Source: Streptomyces sp. MUM 203J | Lineage (GTDB): Bacteria; Actinomycetota; Actinomycetes; Streptomycetales; Streptomycetaceae | Direction of reading: 5' to 3' | DNA length: 64,000 nt | NCBI RefSeq assembly: GCF_022414595.1 | Contig: NZ_JADWYO010000007.1 | Span: 62,001 to 126,000, forward strand | Shown here: piece by piece, positions 16,885 to 25,638 of the stretch | Layout of the letters: each line of letters starts with the position of its first letter | Numbering within the stretch: the stretch's first letter is position 1 | Notes under the pieces: model-generated | What the model saw: the letters and a program-made list of their open reading frames with translations, nothing else | Database searches by the model: none | What the model was told of the DNA's origin: nothing | Position numbers and translations under genes: made by a program

Positions 16885-17544
16885 ATGACGCGATGGCCGC
16901 GGCGCGTGCCCGGGGGCCGTCGGTCTGCCGCACGAAGGGGCCCGGGGCTGCAGGCCCGCCGGGGCTGCGACGTCCGTCACCTCCGGCGTCCGGCCGTGAC
17001 CGCACGTCGTGGGGCGGCCTGCCCGCGAGCAGTGATCCGTGGCGGGTGGGGGCGGCGCGGATGCCGTCCGCGAGATACAGCGGGGCGACGGCCCGGCAGC
17101 GACTGAGGCCGTTGCCGAGGAGGGTGAGATGGCCGGTGCGGGCCGGTGGGACGAGACGGTCGCCGGTCGATGCCGACGAGTTCGGCGGTCCGGGCGGTGC
17201 CGATCATGCGGACACGGACGAGCAGGCCGTCGGGGAAGTCGGGTGCCGCGCGCAGCCGGTCGGCCTGGCCTTGCGGTACGGGTCGGCGGCTGCCCGCGGT
17301 GCCGGGGGCGGCGCGGACGGGGCCGGGGCACAGCGAGGGTGAAGCTGGCCCTCCGCAGGGCGAGTTGCTGCGCACGGTCCCGGACCAGGGTGTGTGGGGG
17401 TGTTGGACTGCCCCCGGCACCTCCGCCCTCCGCGTCGAGGCGATCACGTGCGTGATCACTCCATGCGACGACGGCGGTGCACACCGGACACGCCCGCTGA
17501 ACCTGTGGACGACCGCCTCCGTGGACAACCGGTGCGCGGTGAGG
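16885..17544. other. intergenic region, no gene seen
   Basis: About 660 bases between convergent genes. Open frames on both strands are low-complexity shadows; nothing recognisable was found. Confidence 0.55.
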
Positions 17545-17952
17545 TCACGGCGCACGGCGCGGGGAGGGCCGGCGCGCCGCGACCGCCAGGTGTTCACCGA
17601 CCCGGTTGACCATCAGCGTCATCTCGTAGGCGACTTGGCCGACGTCCGCGTCGGAGGTGGCGAGAACCGCCAGACAGCTTCCCTCGCCCGCCGCGGTGAC
17701 GAACAGCAGCGCGTCATCGAACTCGACCATGGTCTGGCGGGCCCGGCCGACCCTGAAGTGGCGGCCGGATCCGCGGGCGAGGCTGTGCAGTCCAGAGCAG
17801 ACCGCCGCGAGGTGCTCGGCGTCCTCCCTCGGCAGATCGCTGTTGGTGCCCGTGACCAGCCCGTCGTTCGACAGCACCAGGACATGGCGTACGTGTGCCA
17901 CACGCTTGGTCAAGTCGTCCAGCAGCCAGTCGAGTTCCTTGTCGAGCGCCAT
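17545..17952 (-). CDS. roadblock/LC7-domain protein, second CvnB paralogue
   Basis: 135 residues, ATG at 17952 after GGGGAGGGG. The whole protein is one roadblock (MglB-like) domain: LDWLLDDLTKRVAHVRHVLVLSNDG, EDAEHLAAVCSGLHSLARGSGRHF, QTMVEFDDALLFVTAAGEGSCLAVLA and DADVGQVAYEMTLMVNRVGEHL. It is a clear paralogue of the CvnB in the conservon just upstream on the same strand, differing mainly at both ends. It lies about 140 bases past cvnD, so may be co-transcribed. Roadblock proteins regulate small Ras-like GTPases, making CvnD the obvious partner. Confidence 0.88.
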   Translation of the reverse strand: MALDKELDWLLDDLTKRVAHVRHVLVLSNDGLVTGTNSDLPREDAEHLAAVCSGLHSLARGSGRHFRVGRARQTMVEFDDALLFVTAAGEGSCLAVLATSDADVGQVAYEMTLMVNRVGEHLAVAARRPSPRRAP

Positions 17953-18091
17953 GCTCGCCCCTCCCCGTTCGCGTGTCCCCGTTCCCCCGTGTCGGCGTAA
18001 GCCTTACCCACGGAGATGGGCGGGGCAAGCACTCTCCAGGACACCGAGTCACCGTTCCGATACGTGGCGGATACAGCCGTCAGGCCGTCGG

Positions 18092-18682
18092 TCAGGACAC
18101 CGATTCGAGGATGCGGGCGGTGTGTACGCGCCCGGCGTGTTCGACGAGACGGATGAGGACCTCCTTCCCGGAGGCCCGCTCACGGGCGTCGCACAGCACG
18201 ACAGGCGTACCCGGGTCGAGGTCCAGGGCCTTCCCGACATCCTCCGGCCGGAAGTCGCGGGCTCCGGGAAAGCGGTTGACGGCGACCAGGAACGGAATGC
18301 GGCGGTGCTCGAAGTAGTCGACGGCGGGGAAGCAGTCCTGGAGGCGTCGGGTGTCGGCCAGGACGACGGCGCCGAGGGCGCCCTGGGCGAGTTCGTCCCA
18401 GAGGAACCAGAACCGTTCCTGCCCGGGGGTGCCGAACAGGTAGAGGGACAGGCCCGAACGGATGGTGATGCGCCCGAAGTCCATGGCCACGGTGGTCGTG
18501 GTCTTCCGGTCCACTCCCCCGGTGTCGTCGACGGTCTGTCCGGCCGCGCTCAGCCGCTCCTCGGTGCGCAGCGGGCGGATCTCGCTGACCGCTCCGACCA
18601 GCGTGGTCTTTCCGACTCCGAAGCCCCCGGCCACGAGGATCTTCAGGGCCATGAAGTCGGTGTCAGAGCGCTCGGAGGCCAT
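18092..18682 (-). CDS. cvnD: conservon GTP-binding protein CvnD
   Basis: 196 residues. P-loop GGFGVGKTTLVGAVSE near residue 19; switch region with DRKTTTTVAMDFGRI; G3 as FGTPGQERFWFLW, where the Asp of the usual DxxG is not present; G4 as VNRFPG in place of NKxD. These deviations are characteristic of the CvnD/MglA-like GTPases of Streptomyces conservons. Cytoplasmic switch believed to act with the CvnA histidine-kinase-like protein and CvnB. The start lies 20 bases inside the cvnC gene, so the two are coupled. Confidence 0.92.
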   Translation of the reverse strand: MASERSDTDFMALKILVAGGFGVGKTTLVGAVSEIRPLRTEERLSAAGQTVDDTGGVDRKTTTTVAMDFGRITIRSGLSLYLFGTPGQERFWFLWDELAQGALGAVVLADTRRLQDCFPAVDYFEHRRIPFLVAVNRFPGARDFRPEDVGKALDLDPGTPVVLCDARERASGKEVLIRLVEHAGRVHTARILESVS

Positions 18683-19085
18683 TGATCACTTCTCTCAGGA
18701 TCTGCTCGTCGGGGAGCTGGGTGGCGGGTGCGGGGCGGGTGACGCGGATGAGCCCGGATTCCAGGAGGTCTCCGAGGAGGACTCGGACGACGCCGACGGG
18801 CAGGTCGGCCTCAGCGGCGAGGTCGGCGACGGACTGGGGCTCGGCGCGGCACCGGGCGAGCAGGGTGTGCTGTTCGGGCCCGAGCACGGCCTCGTCGCCC
18901 CCTTCGGGCAGCGGCTCGACGGTCGCGGTGACGAGGGCGATCAGGTCGAAGCGGGCGGTGTGCGGGCCGGGCCGGGTACGGCCGCCGGTCATGGCGTACG
19001 GGCGGACGAGCGGCCCGGCCTCGGCGTCGTACCAGCGGCGTGCGGCCGGTGACGGACCGGCGGGCCCGGCATGGGGCAGGGTCAT
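18663..19085 (-). CDS. cvnC: conservon DUF742 protein CvnC
   Basis: 140 residues from ATG 19085, which overlaps the cvnB stop (ATGA). DUF742 features: RRWYDAEAGPLVRPYAMTGGRTRPG at the N-terminus, FDLIALVTA, then a winged-helix-like segment GPEQHTLLARCRAEPQSVADLAAEADLPVGVVRVLLGDLLESGLIRV. No membrane segment or enzyme motif. It belongs to the standard conservon set and probably scaffolds the CvnA-CvnB-CvnD complex at the membrane; its exact job is not settled. Confidence 0.92.
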   Translation of the reverse strand: MTLPHAGPAGPSPAARRWYDAEAGPLVRPYAMTGGRTRPGPHTARFDLIALVTATVEPLPEGGDEAVLGPEQHTLLARCRAEPQSVADLAAEADLPVGVVRVLLGDLLESGLIRVTRPAPATQLPDEQILREVINGLRAL

Positions 19086-19561
19086 GGGCGGCCGGCTGCC
19101 TTCGGCCAGCCCGCGGTGGGCGGGGCTGCGGCGTGAGGGGCCTGGTCGCGGGGTGCGGTGCGCAGGTGTTCCCCGACCCGCTTGACGAGGCGGGCCATCT
19201 CGTACGCGATGAGGCCGATGTCCGCGGACGCGGAGCTGAGGACCGCCAGGCAGGAGCCCTCCCCCGCGGTGACGACGAAGAGGAACGCCTCGTCCATCTC
19301 GACCATGGTCTGGCGGACGTCTCCGGTGCCGAAGTGGCGGCCGGTGCCCTTGGCGAGGCTGTGGAAGCCGGAGGCGACGGCCGCCAGGTGCTCGGCGTCC
19401 GCGCGGGCCAGTGCGCTGGAGGTGCCCACGGGCAGGCCGTCGCTGGAGAGGACGACGGCGTGGTGGACCTCGTGCACGCGGGAGGCGAGGTCGTCCAGCA
19501 GCCAGTCGAGACCGCCGCCGCCCTGGGGCGGCCGCGTGGCGGAGCTCTCGTGCGCGATCAT
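19082..19561 (-). CDS. cvnB: conservon roadblock/LC7 protein CvnB
   Basis: 159 residues; ATG at 19561 overlaps the cvnA stop and follows GAAGGAGAAGAAGG. One roadblock domain: LDWLLDDLASRVHEVHHAVVLSSDGLPVG, AEHLAAVASGFHSLAKGTGRHF, QTMVEMDEAFLFVVTAGEGSCLAVLSS, then IGLIAYEMARLVKRVGEHL. The C-terminal 30 residues are Ala/Pro-rich and poorly conserved. Likely forms a dimer on CvnD and modulates its GTPase cycle. Confidence 0.92.
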   Translation of the reverse strand: MIAHESSATRPPQGGGGLDWLLDDLASRVHEVHHAVVLSSDGLPVGTSSALARADAEHLAAVASGFHSLAKGTGRHFGTGDVRQTMVEMDEAFLFVVTAGEGSCLAVLSSASADIGLIAYEMARLVKRVGEHLRTAPRDQAPHAAAPPTAGWPKAAGRP

Positions 19562-22350
19562 CCTTCTTCTCCTTCGCTTCCGCGGACGGTGGTCCGGGGC
19601 CGGGGGTGGGTGTGGGCTTCGAGGCCGGTATGGGGGTGGGGTGCCGACGGGGTGTGGGGGCGGGTTCCCGGAGCGGTTCCGCCGCCACGGGTCCAGCCCG
19701 CGCGGTAGGCCGCCATGCGGGCCCTGGCCTCTTCGGGGGTGCGTTCGCGTGGCCGGCCCGTCCCGGAGGCCGGGGTGGGGTCCGGGGCGTTGGAGGGTGC
19801 CTGGCGCAGCTGGGGCGCCAGGCTGGCCTGGCGGGTGCGGCGTGGCAGGCCGGGGACCGGATCGGCCGGTTGCCGCGGGCCGTGCGGCCCGACGGGAGAG
19901 GCGGGAGCGCCGGTCGGGGTCGGGGGCGCGGGGCGGGCGGGTGCGGTGGGCGTGTCTAGGGGTGAGGGGGCGGGCTCCGGGAGGTCCGCCCGGCATGCTG
20001 GGGCGGGTGCTGTGGCGGGTCCGGGGGTGTGAGGCTGGGCGGCGTGCCGGTGGGGCGTGCCGACGAGACTCGGGAGCGGCGCCGGGGGCGCGGCGGCGGT
20101 GGGCCCGGAATGCGGAACGGACGCTGCGGCTGTGCGCGCGGCCGGGGCCGGGAGGGGCGCCGGGAATCGGTCGGCACCGGAACATCCGGGGAGGCCGGGC
20201 GGGGGTACGGCGGCCCGGACGGCGGCCTCCTCGGGTGCTCCTGCGGCGAGAGCGCCCTGGAGCAGATCGGTGGGGAGCAGGACGACGGCGGTGATGCCTC
20301 CGTAGGGTGAGGGCCGCAGCTGGACCTTGATTTCGTGCCGGGTGGACAGCCTGCTGACGACGAACAGCCCGAGGCGGTCGCTGTCGAAGAGGTCGAGGTC
20401 CTCGGAGTGCGCGATGCGCTGGTTGGCGTCGGCCAGGGCCTGCTTGCCCATGCCGAGCCCCCGGTCCTCGATCTCCAGGGCGTAGCCGTTGCCGACGGGT
20501 TCGCCGCTGACGCGGACCTTGGTGTGCGGCGGGGAGAACTGGGCGGCGTTCTCGATGAGTTCCGCGAGGAGGTGGGTGAGGTCCGCGACCGCTCCGCCGA
20601 CGACCGCCGTCTCGGGGAGAGGCCGTACGTCCACGCGCGCGTAGTCCTCGATCTCGGAGACGGCGGCTCGGACGACGTTGGTGAGAGGCACCGGGGTGCG
20701 CCACGCGCGGCCGGGGGCGGCGCCGGAGAGGATGATCAGGCTCTCGGCGTGCCGGCGCATCCGGGTGGTGAGGTGGTCGAGGCGGAAGAGGTCGCCGAGT
20801 TCGTTGGGGTCGTCGGCACGGCGTTCCATGCTGTCGAGCAGGGTGAGCTGCCGGTGGACGAGGACCTGGCTGCGGCGGGCGAGGTTGACGAAGACTCCGG
20901 AGATCCCCCCGGCGAGTTCGGCCCGTTCCGAGGCGGCGCCGAGCGCGGCCCGGTGGACGGTGGAGAGGGCTTGCCCGACCTGGCCGATCTCGTCGGTCGC
21001 GGGCCGTCGTGGCGGCGCCTCGCGGTCGATGTCGATCTCCTCTCCGGCGCGGAGGCGGCGCATCGCGCGCGGGAGGTCGCGGTGGGCGATCCCGAGGGCG
21101 GAGTTGCGCAGGCCGACGAGGTCGATGACGAGGCCGCGACCGATCCGTACGGAGATGACGAGGGAGGCGGCGACGGCGGCGAGGCCGAGGAGGACCGCGG
21201 AGCCCGCCGGGGTGAGGACGGCCTCGGCGAGGGGGTGGTCCTGGCCGATGGAGGCCTGGCGGGTCTCGGTTTCCAGCGCGGTCAGGGCCGTCCGGACGGC
21301 ACTGTGGACGGGGTCCCAGGACGCGGCCGGGGTGGCGGTGGCCGCGCGGCGGCCGGCGGGGGCGGCGGTGATCCTGTCCTCGGCGGCCGTGAGTCGGCGG
21401 TACGTTTCTGCGGTGGTGAGAGCGTCCCCGGTGGCGCGGGCCGACGCCGGGAGGTCGGCCGTGGCGGACTGCAGCAGGGTGCGGCGGGCGTCAGCGGCAG
21501 AGGTGAAGGCCCGGTGGCGGTCCGCGGGGAACTCGCCGGTGAGGTGAGCGGTGGTGAGCAGGGCGTCTTCGCGGGACAGCAGTTCGCGGGCCTGGGCGAT
21601 TTCCAGTGCGACGCGCGCATGGGCGCCGTGCTGTGTGTCGGGGAGTGCGGTGAGGGCGCCGGAGACCGCGAGCCCCTCGGTGATGGTGGTGGTGTAGCCG
21701 TCGTAGAGGCGTTTCATGGCGGTGGCTCGGGACTGCGCTGAGCCACCGGTGGTCCTGGCCTGCGTGCGCAGGGCCTCGAGTTCCCGGGTGGCGCCGGTGA
21801 AGCGGCGCACTCGGTCGGCCACTTCGGCCGGCAGACCGCCCGCGTCGGCCGTGGTGTGCCGGCCGCCCAGGCGGAGCCGTCCCAGCGCGGTGTCGGTGTC
21901 GCGGATGCTCTGGTCCAGTTCGGCGGTGCTTGTGGCGTCGGGGGCGGCCAGACCGCGCAGAGCGTCGCGGCGTTCCTCCTGAAGAGCCGTGACGGCGTCT
22001 GCGACCGGGGTTCCCACACGCTCGTCCGCCAGTTGGGCCTCCCGCAGGCGGGCCACGTCCTGGGCGGTGGTGACCGTGGCGAAGCCCCACAGGGCGAGCA
22101 GGGAGACGACGGGGACCATGAGCAGGGAGATGATCCGGGCGCGTACGGTTCGGGCGGGCCGGGGGTTTCCTCCTGTGCCGCGCCCGGATGCGGCCCGGGA
22201 TCCCGGCCGGGCAGCCAGCCTGGGGGCGGGGCGCTCCCTGCTGTCGGTGGGGCCGGAGGACGCGGCGTGGGCGCGGCGGCCTCTTGGGGCCGCCTGGGTG
22301 GGTGCCGTGGGCGGTGGGGCGGCGGTGTGGGGCTCACGGGGTGTGGGCAT
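19558..22350 (-). CDS. cvnA: conservon sensor histidine-kinase-like protein CvnA
   Basis: 930 residues. A disordered basic N-terminus (1-70) precedes TM1 (about 72-92). An extracellular helical region (about 95-375) carries repeated helix patterns like the nitrate/nitrite-sensing (NIT) domain: ALQEERRDALRGL, MKRLYDGYTTTI. TM2 is about 382-402, then HAMP. A kinase part follows, with LDHLTTRMRRHAESLIILSG (525-543) in the place of the H-box, N-box AELIENAAQFSPP (about 596-608) and EDRGLGMG (about 628-635). The last 230 residues are Pro/Ala-rich and disordered. Membrane-bound receptor of the conservon, resembling a eukaryotic GPCR-like relay with CvnB, C and D. First gene of the operon; 4-base overlap with cvnB. 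Confidence 0.92.
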   Translation of the reverse strand: MPTPREPHTAAPPPTAPTQAAPRGRRAHAASSGPTDSRERPAPRLAARPGSRAASGRGTGGNPRPARTVRARIISLLMVPVVSLLALWGFATVTTAQDVARLREAQLADERVGTPVADAVTALQEERRDALRGLAAPDATSTAELDQSIRDTDTALGRLRLGGRHTTADAGGLPAEVADRVRRFTGATRELEALRTQARTTGGSAQSRATAMKRLYDGYTTTITEGLAVSGALTALPDTQHGAHARVALEIAQARELLSREDALLTTAHLTGEFPADRHRAFTSAADARRTLLQSATADLPASARATGDALTTAETYRRLTAAEDRITAAPAGRRAATATPAASWDPVHSAVRTALTALETETRQASIGQDHPLAEAVLTPAGSAVLLGLAAVAASLVISVRIGRGLVIDLVGLRNSALGIAHRDLPRAMRRLRAGEEIDIDREAPPRRPATDEIGQVGQALSTVHRAALGAASERAELAGGISGVFVNLARRSQVLVHRQLTLLDSMERRADDPNELGDLFRLDHLTTRMRRHAESLIILSGAAPGRAWRTPVPLTNVVRAAVSEIEDYARVDVRPLPETAVVGGAVADLTHLLAELIENAAQFSPPHTKVRVSGEPVGNGYALEIEDRGLGMGKQALADANQRIAHSEDLDLFDSDRLGLFVVSRLSTRHEIKVQLRPSPYGGITAVVLLPTDLLQGALAAGAPEEAAVRAAVPPPGLPGCSGADRFPAPLPAPAARTAAASVPHSGPTAAAPPAPLPSLVGTPHRHAAQPHTPGPATAPAPACRADLPEPAPSPLDTPTAPARPAPPTPTGAPASPVGPHGPRQPADPVPGLPRRTRQASLAPQLRQAPSNAPDPTPASGTGRPRERTPEEARARMAAYRAGWTRGGGTAPGTRPHTPSAPHPHTGLEAHTHPRPRTTVRGSEGEEG

Positions 22351-22393
22351 GGTGTTGTCTCGTTCCGGTGCGGGCGGCGTGGGAGCGGGCGGA

Positions 22394-23332
22394 TTACGGC
22401 TGGGGCTGCGGGTGCCGGTCCGGCTGGGGCCGTTGCCGCGGCTGCCGCCGTGGTTCGTACCGTGCCTCGTGGTCCCGGCCTTCGCCGTCGGCGTGGTGTG
22501 CCACCGACGCGTAGGCGGCGCGTTCGCCCGCAGTCGGGGAGAGGGCGACGAAGGCGGAGGTCAGGAAGAGGTACGAGCCGAGGCCGACGGCAAGCGGGAA
22601 GATGAACTGCATGGCGGTGGCGCCGGTGAGCGGCTCGGGTGAGGGTGCGACGTCCACGGTCACGGCGAGCATGCCCGTGTAGTGCATGCTGCTGACGGCG
22701 ACGCCCATGACGAGGGAGGCCGCCGCGACGGCGACGGGGGTGCGGATGTTGAGCGCGGCCCACAGCGCGGCGGTGGCGGCGGCGACGGCGATCACGACGG
22801 AGAGGGCGACGAGCAGCGGGTCGTAGCGGACGCTGCCGTGGAGGCGGAGGGCGGCCATGCCGAGGTAGTGCATGCTGGCCACGCCGAGCCCGGTGGTCAG
22901 TCCGCCGACGAGCAGGGACATGCGGTGGTCGCCGTGGCCCGGTGCGGCGGGATCCGGATGGGCTTCGGGTCCGTCCGCGTGTTCGGAACGGGCCCTGTCG
23001 CGGACCCGGTTGTGTCCTCGGCTGTGGCCGACGGCGAAGACCCCGGCACCCACGACGAGGATCGCGACGAGCAGGCTGAGAAGGGTCAGCGGCACGTCGT
23101 AGCGGATCTCGGTGCCCGTGACGGTGAAGCCGAGCATGGCGATGAAGTGCATCGTCCAGATGCCCGTACCGATCGCGGAAGCCGCGGTGAGGAGCCAGTT
23201 GCGGCGGGAGGCGCCGGAGGTCTCCAGGGCGCGTACGGTGCAGCGCAGGCCCAGGGCGGCTCCCGCGCAGGCCATCGCGTACGACAGCAGGGGGGTCAGC
23301 CAGCCGAAGGCGGCGTGGTCCAGGTGTCCCAT
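22394..23332 (-). CDS. MHYT-domain membrane sensor protein
   Basis: 312 residues from ATG 23332 (N-terminus MGHLDHAAFGWLTPLLSYAMAC, matching the family start); an in-frame ATG 30 bases upstream is possible. Seven or so membrane segments with three MHYT-type motifs, GIWTMHFIAML, GVASMHYLGMA and AVSSMHYTGML, whose Met/His are proposed to bind copper and sense O2, CO or NO. A His/Asp-rich cytoplasmic loop separates motifs one and two, and a basic His/Arg-rich tail ends the protein. There is no GGDEF or kinase output domain, so any signal must pass to a partner. It lies directly upstream of cvnA on the same strand. Confidence 0.88.
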   Translation of the reverse strand: MGHLDHAAFGWLTPLLSYAMACAGAALGLRCTVRALETSGASRRNWLLTAASAIGTGIWTMHFIAMLGFTVTGTEIRYDVPLTLLSLLVAILVVGAGVFAVGHSRGHNRVRDRARSEHADGPEAHPDPAAPGHGDHRMSLLVGGLTTGLGVASMHYLGMAALRLHGSVRYDPLLVALSVVIAVAAATAALWAALNIRTPVAVAAASLVMGVAVSSMHYTGMLAVTVDVAPSPEPLTGATAMQFIFPLAVGLGSYLFLTSAFVALSPTAGERAAYASVAHHADGEGRDHEARYEPRRQPRQRPQPDRHPQPQP

Positions 23333-23478
23333 GGCCGGACCGTAGTCACGCTGGTGGCGCATGAGCGGCGCGCATTTCGAAAACTGACGGAATACGACAA
23401 CGAGACGTCCACCAGCGATCACGACGGGCCGAACCTGCGCGCAGGCGATCGACCGGGGCGGTGAGGGATCATGGGCTC

Positions 23479-24114
23479 ATGAGCGATGACCACACGGACG
23501 TGCAGACGGCTCGGCGGGATCAGGCGATTCACGAGGTCCAGGAGTTCTTCACGGAGCGCGCGGCCGACTGGGACAGCCGCTTCCCCGACGACGGCCCCGC
23601 CTACGCGGCGGCCGTGGCGGACATGGGGCTGCGGCCGGGCGGCGCCGTCCTCGACGCGGGCTGCGGGACCGGGCGGGCGCTGCCCGCGCTGCGGGAGGCG
23701 GTGGGACCGTCGGGCACGGTCGTCGGACTGGATGTGACGCCGGCGATGCTGGCGGCGGCCGTACGGGCGGGCCGGGACGGAAGCGGGCGGCTGCTGCTCG
23801 GGGACGTGGGGCGGCTGCCGCTGCGCGACGGGGCCCTTGACGGGGTGTTCGGCGCGGGGCTGGTCTCACATCTCGGCCAACCGGCCGAGGGGCTGCGGGA
23901 GCTGGCTCGGGTGGTGCGGCCGGGCGGGCGGCTGGCGCTGTTCCATCCGGTCGGGCGGGCGGCACTCGCGGCCCGGCACGGCCGGCCCGTCACTGACGAC
24001 GATCTGCGGGCCGAGCCCCGGCTCCGTCCGCTGCTGGCCGCTTCGGGGTGGCGCATGATCTCGTACGAGGACGTGGACGCGCGCTTCCTGGTGCTGGCCG
24101 ACCGCGAGGACTGA
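23479..24114 (+). CDS. SAM-dependent class I methyltransferase
   Basis: 211 residues; ATG at 23479 with GAGGGA ten bases upstream. SAM motif I AVLDAGCGTGRALPALRE near residue 59, then GTVVGLDVTPAML, DVGRLPLRDGALDGVFGAGLVSHL and VVRPGGRLALFHPV: a Methyltransf_11 type core. The N-terminus (IHEVQEFFTERAADWDSRFPDDGPAYAAAV) is typical of small actinobacterial methyltransferases of unknown substrate. Transcribed divergently from the MHYT gene, in a single-gene arrangement. Confidence 0.83.
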   Translation: MSDDHTDVQTARRDQAIHEVQEFFTERAADWDSRFPDDGPAYAAAVADMGLRPGGAVLDAGCGTGRALPALREAVGPSGTVVGLDVTPAMLAAAVRAGRDGSGRLLLGDVGRLPLRDGALDGVFGAGLVSHLGQPAEGLRELARVVRPGGRLALFHPVGRAALAARHGRPVTDDDLRAEPRLRPLLAASGWRMISYEDVDARFLVLADRED

Positions 24115-24293
24115 GCGGGCGCCCGCCCCGGCACCCGCCGGACACGGGTTCGGGGCGACCGGGCTCTGCGGGCGCTCCTCCCCTGTGAGCGCCCTCGTGC
24201 GCGCGGAGGTCTCGACGTAGGGGTTACCGGCTGGTTAGGGTGCGCCCCACCGGTCCTCGTGGGGCCGGTGTACCGGGACGACGGGAGGCCGCC

Positions 24294-25190
24294 GTGACCA
24301 GGACGGGCGAGGACACCGGCGCGGGCGGGGCCGGCAGCGCCGCCGTGGGTGGCGCGGACGCGGACGACGACTCGCTCTACGTGCTCACCGCCGTACTGCT
24401 GACGCCGGCACGGTTTCCCAGCGTGCTCGGTGACGACTATCCGCAGGCCTGCCGGGCGCTGGGGCTTGAGCCGTACGCCGAGGGCTACGGGCTGGTGCTG
24501 GGCCAGGACGGCGCGGGCGCCCGCTGGACGGTGGCCGTGGACGATGTGTCGCTGGTCGCCGTCGCGATCGCCGCGTGGGACTGCGGCATGGAGTACGACC
24601 TGTCGCCGGACGGGGACAGTGTGGTGTGCGCACTGCCGGGGTGGCCGCTGGACCTGTCGGTGGCCGCGCCCGGCGTGCCCCCGCCGCACGACCCGGCGCC
24701 GGAGCCCGACGGGCCCGCGCCGCTCGCGCCGCCGGACAGCGGGGCGTGGGGGGCCGCGCAGCGGCGACTGGGCGCCGACGAGATCGCGCTGCAGTGGGCC
24801 GGATGGCGGGAGCAGCTGGGCGACGGCGACTTCGCCCCGCCGAGGGACGAGCCGTCGGGGACGGCTGAGACCGCGGCCGCAGCGGCTCCCGGGACGGGCG
24901 GCACGACGGGAGGGGGCCCGGGGCGCGCCGCGGTACGGCGTGTTCTCGCCGAGGCGGGGCGCTATCTGGAGGATCCGCCGCCGCCCGGGCGCATACGTTC
25001 CACGTTCGCACCGGGCGGAGCGCGGCTGCTGCGGGTGGACGGGCCCGGCTGGTCCCTGGTGGCCAGGACCGACGACATCGCCTTCGTGCTGCTGGACGAG
25101 CGGCCCCGTGAGGTGCTTCCGGTCGGCAGGGGCACGTGGCTGCCCGCACTCCTCGCGGGCCTGGACGCCATGGCGGTGCGGCCGGGCTGA
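24294..25190 (+). CDS. conserved hypothetical protein, 298 residues
   Basis: Starts at a GTG with GGGAGG six bases before it. After a Gly/Ala-rich opening comes a folded domain (about residues 22-120: DDSLYVLTAVLLTPARFPSVLGDDYPQA, then VDDVSLVAVAIAAWDCGMEYDLSPDG), a Pro-rich linker, and a second domain near the C-terminus (RLLRVDGPGWSLVARTDDIAFVLLDE). No signal peptide, membrane segment or catalytic motif. It resembles Streptomyces-wide hypothetical proteins; the SNF2 gene lies 450 bases downstream on the same strand, but no role can be inferred. Confidence 0.62.
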   Translation: MTRTGEDTGAGGAGSAAVGGADADDDSLYVLTAVLLTPARFPSVLGDDYPQACRALGLEPYAEGYGLVLGQDGAGARWTVAVDDVSLVAVAIAAWDCGMEYDLSPDGDSVVCALPGWPLDLSVAAPGVPPPHDPAPEPDGPAPLAPPDSGAWGAAQRRLGADEIALQWAGWREQLGDGDFAPPRDEPSGTAETAAAAAPGTGGTTGGGPGRAAVRRVLAEAGRYLEDPPPPGRIRSTFAPGGARLLRVDGPGWSLVARTDDIAFVLLDERPREVLPVGRGTWLPALLAGLDAMAVRPG

Positions 25191-25245
25191 ACCCATTTGA
25201 GGCCGGGGGCTCAGCCCGGTGGGTGCCGGGGCGGGCGGTCCGGGG

Positions 25246-25428
25246 TCAGCGGCCGAGTTCCTTGCGGGAGAGGTGGCGCAGCCTGCGCCGCTGGCCCGGG
25301 TCCAGGGCCAGGTAGGCGACCACCGGTATGCCGACGACGACCAGCAGCGACATCCAGAAGCCGATCAGCGGCATGAGCAGCAGCCCGACGGCCACTCCCC
25401 CGATTACGATCTTGGTCCTCGTCGTCAT
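25246..25428 (-). CDS. small two-helix membrane protein
   Basis: 60 residues with AAGGAGG upstream of the ATG. Two membrane segments (about residues 7-23 and 26-43: KIVIGGVAVGLLLMPLIGF, SLLVVVGIPVVAYLAL) and a basic cytoplasmic tail DPGQRRRLRHLSRKELGR. Not recognised as a named family; the composition and strong ribosome site support a real gene. Confidence 0.6.
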   Translation of the reverse strand: MTTRTKIVIGGVAVGLLLMPLIGFWMSLLVVVGIPVVAYLALDPGQRRRLRHLSRKELGR

Positions 25429-25638
25429 GGCGACGCCTCCTTCGCGGGTGCGGTGGCGCGACCGCGCCGCTCCCCGACCAGTGAACGCACGGCCGGGACG
25501 CACGGTTCCAGCCTGCCGTGCCACTCCTCACCGCCATCGTGACGCAGCTCACGCACGGAAGGCATCCTTCCGCTGGCACTCGGCTGTACTGTCGGCCGCT
25601 CCGACCTACTAGTCAAATTTGAGGAATGCGTCAGCACT

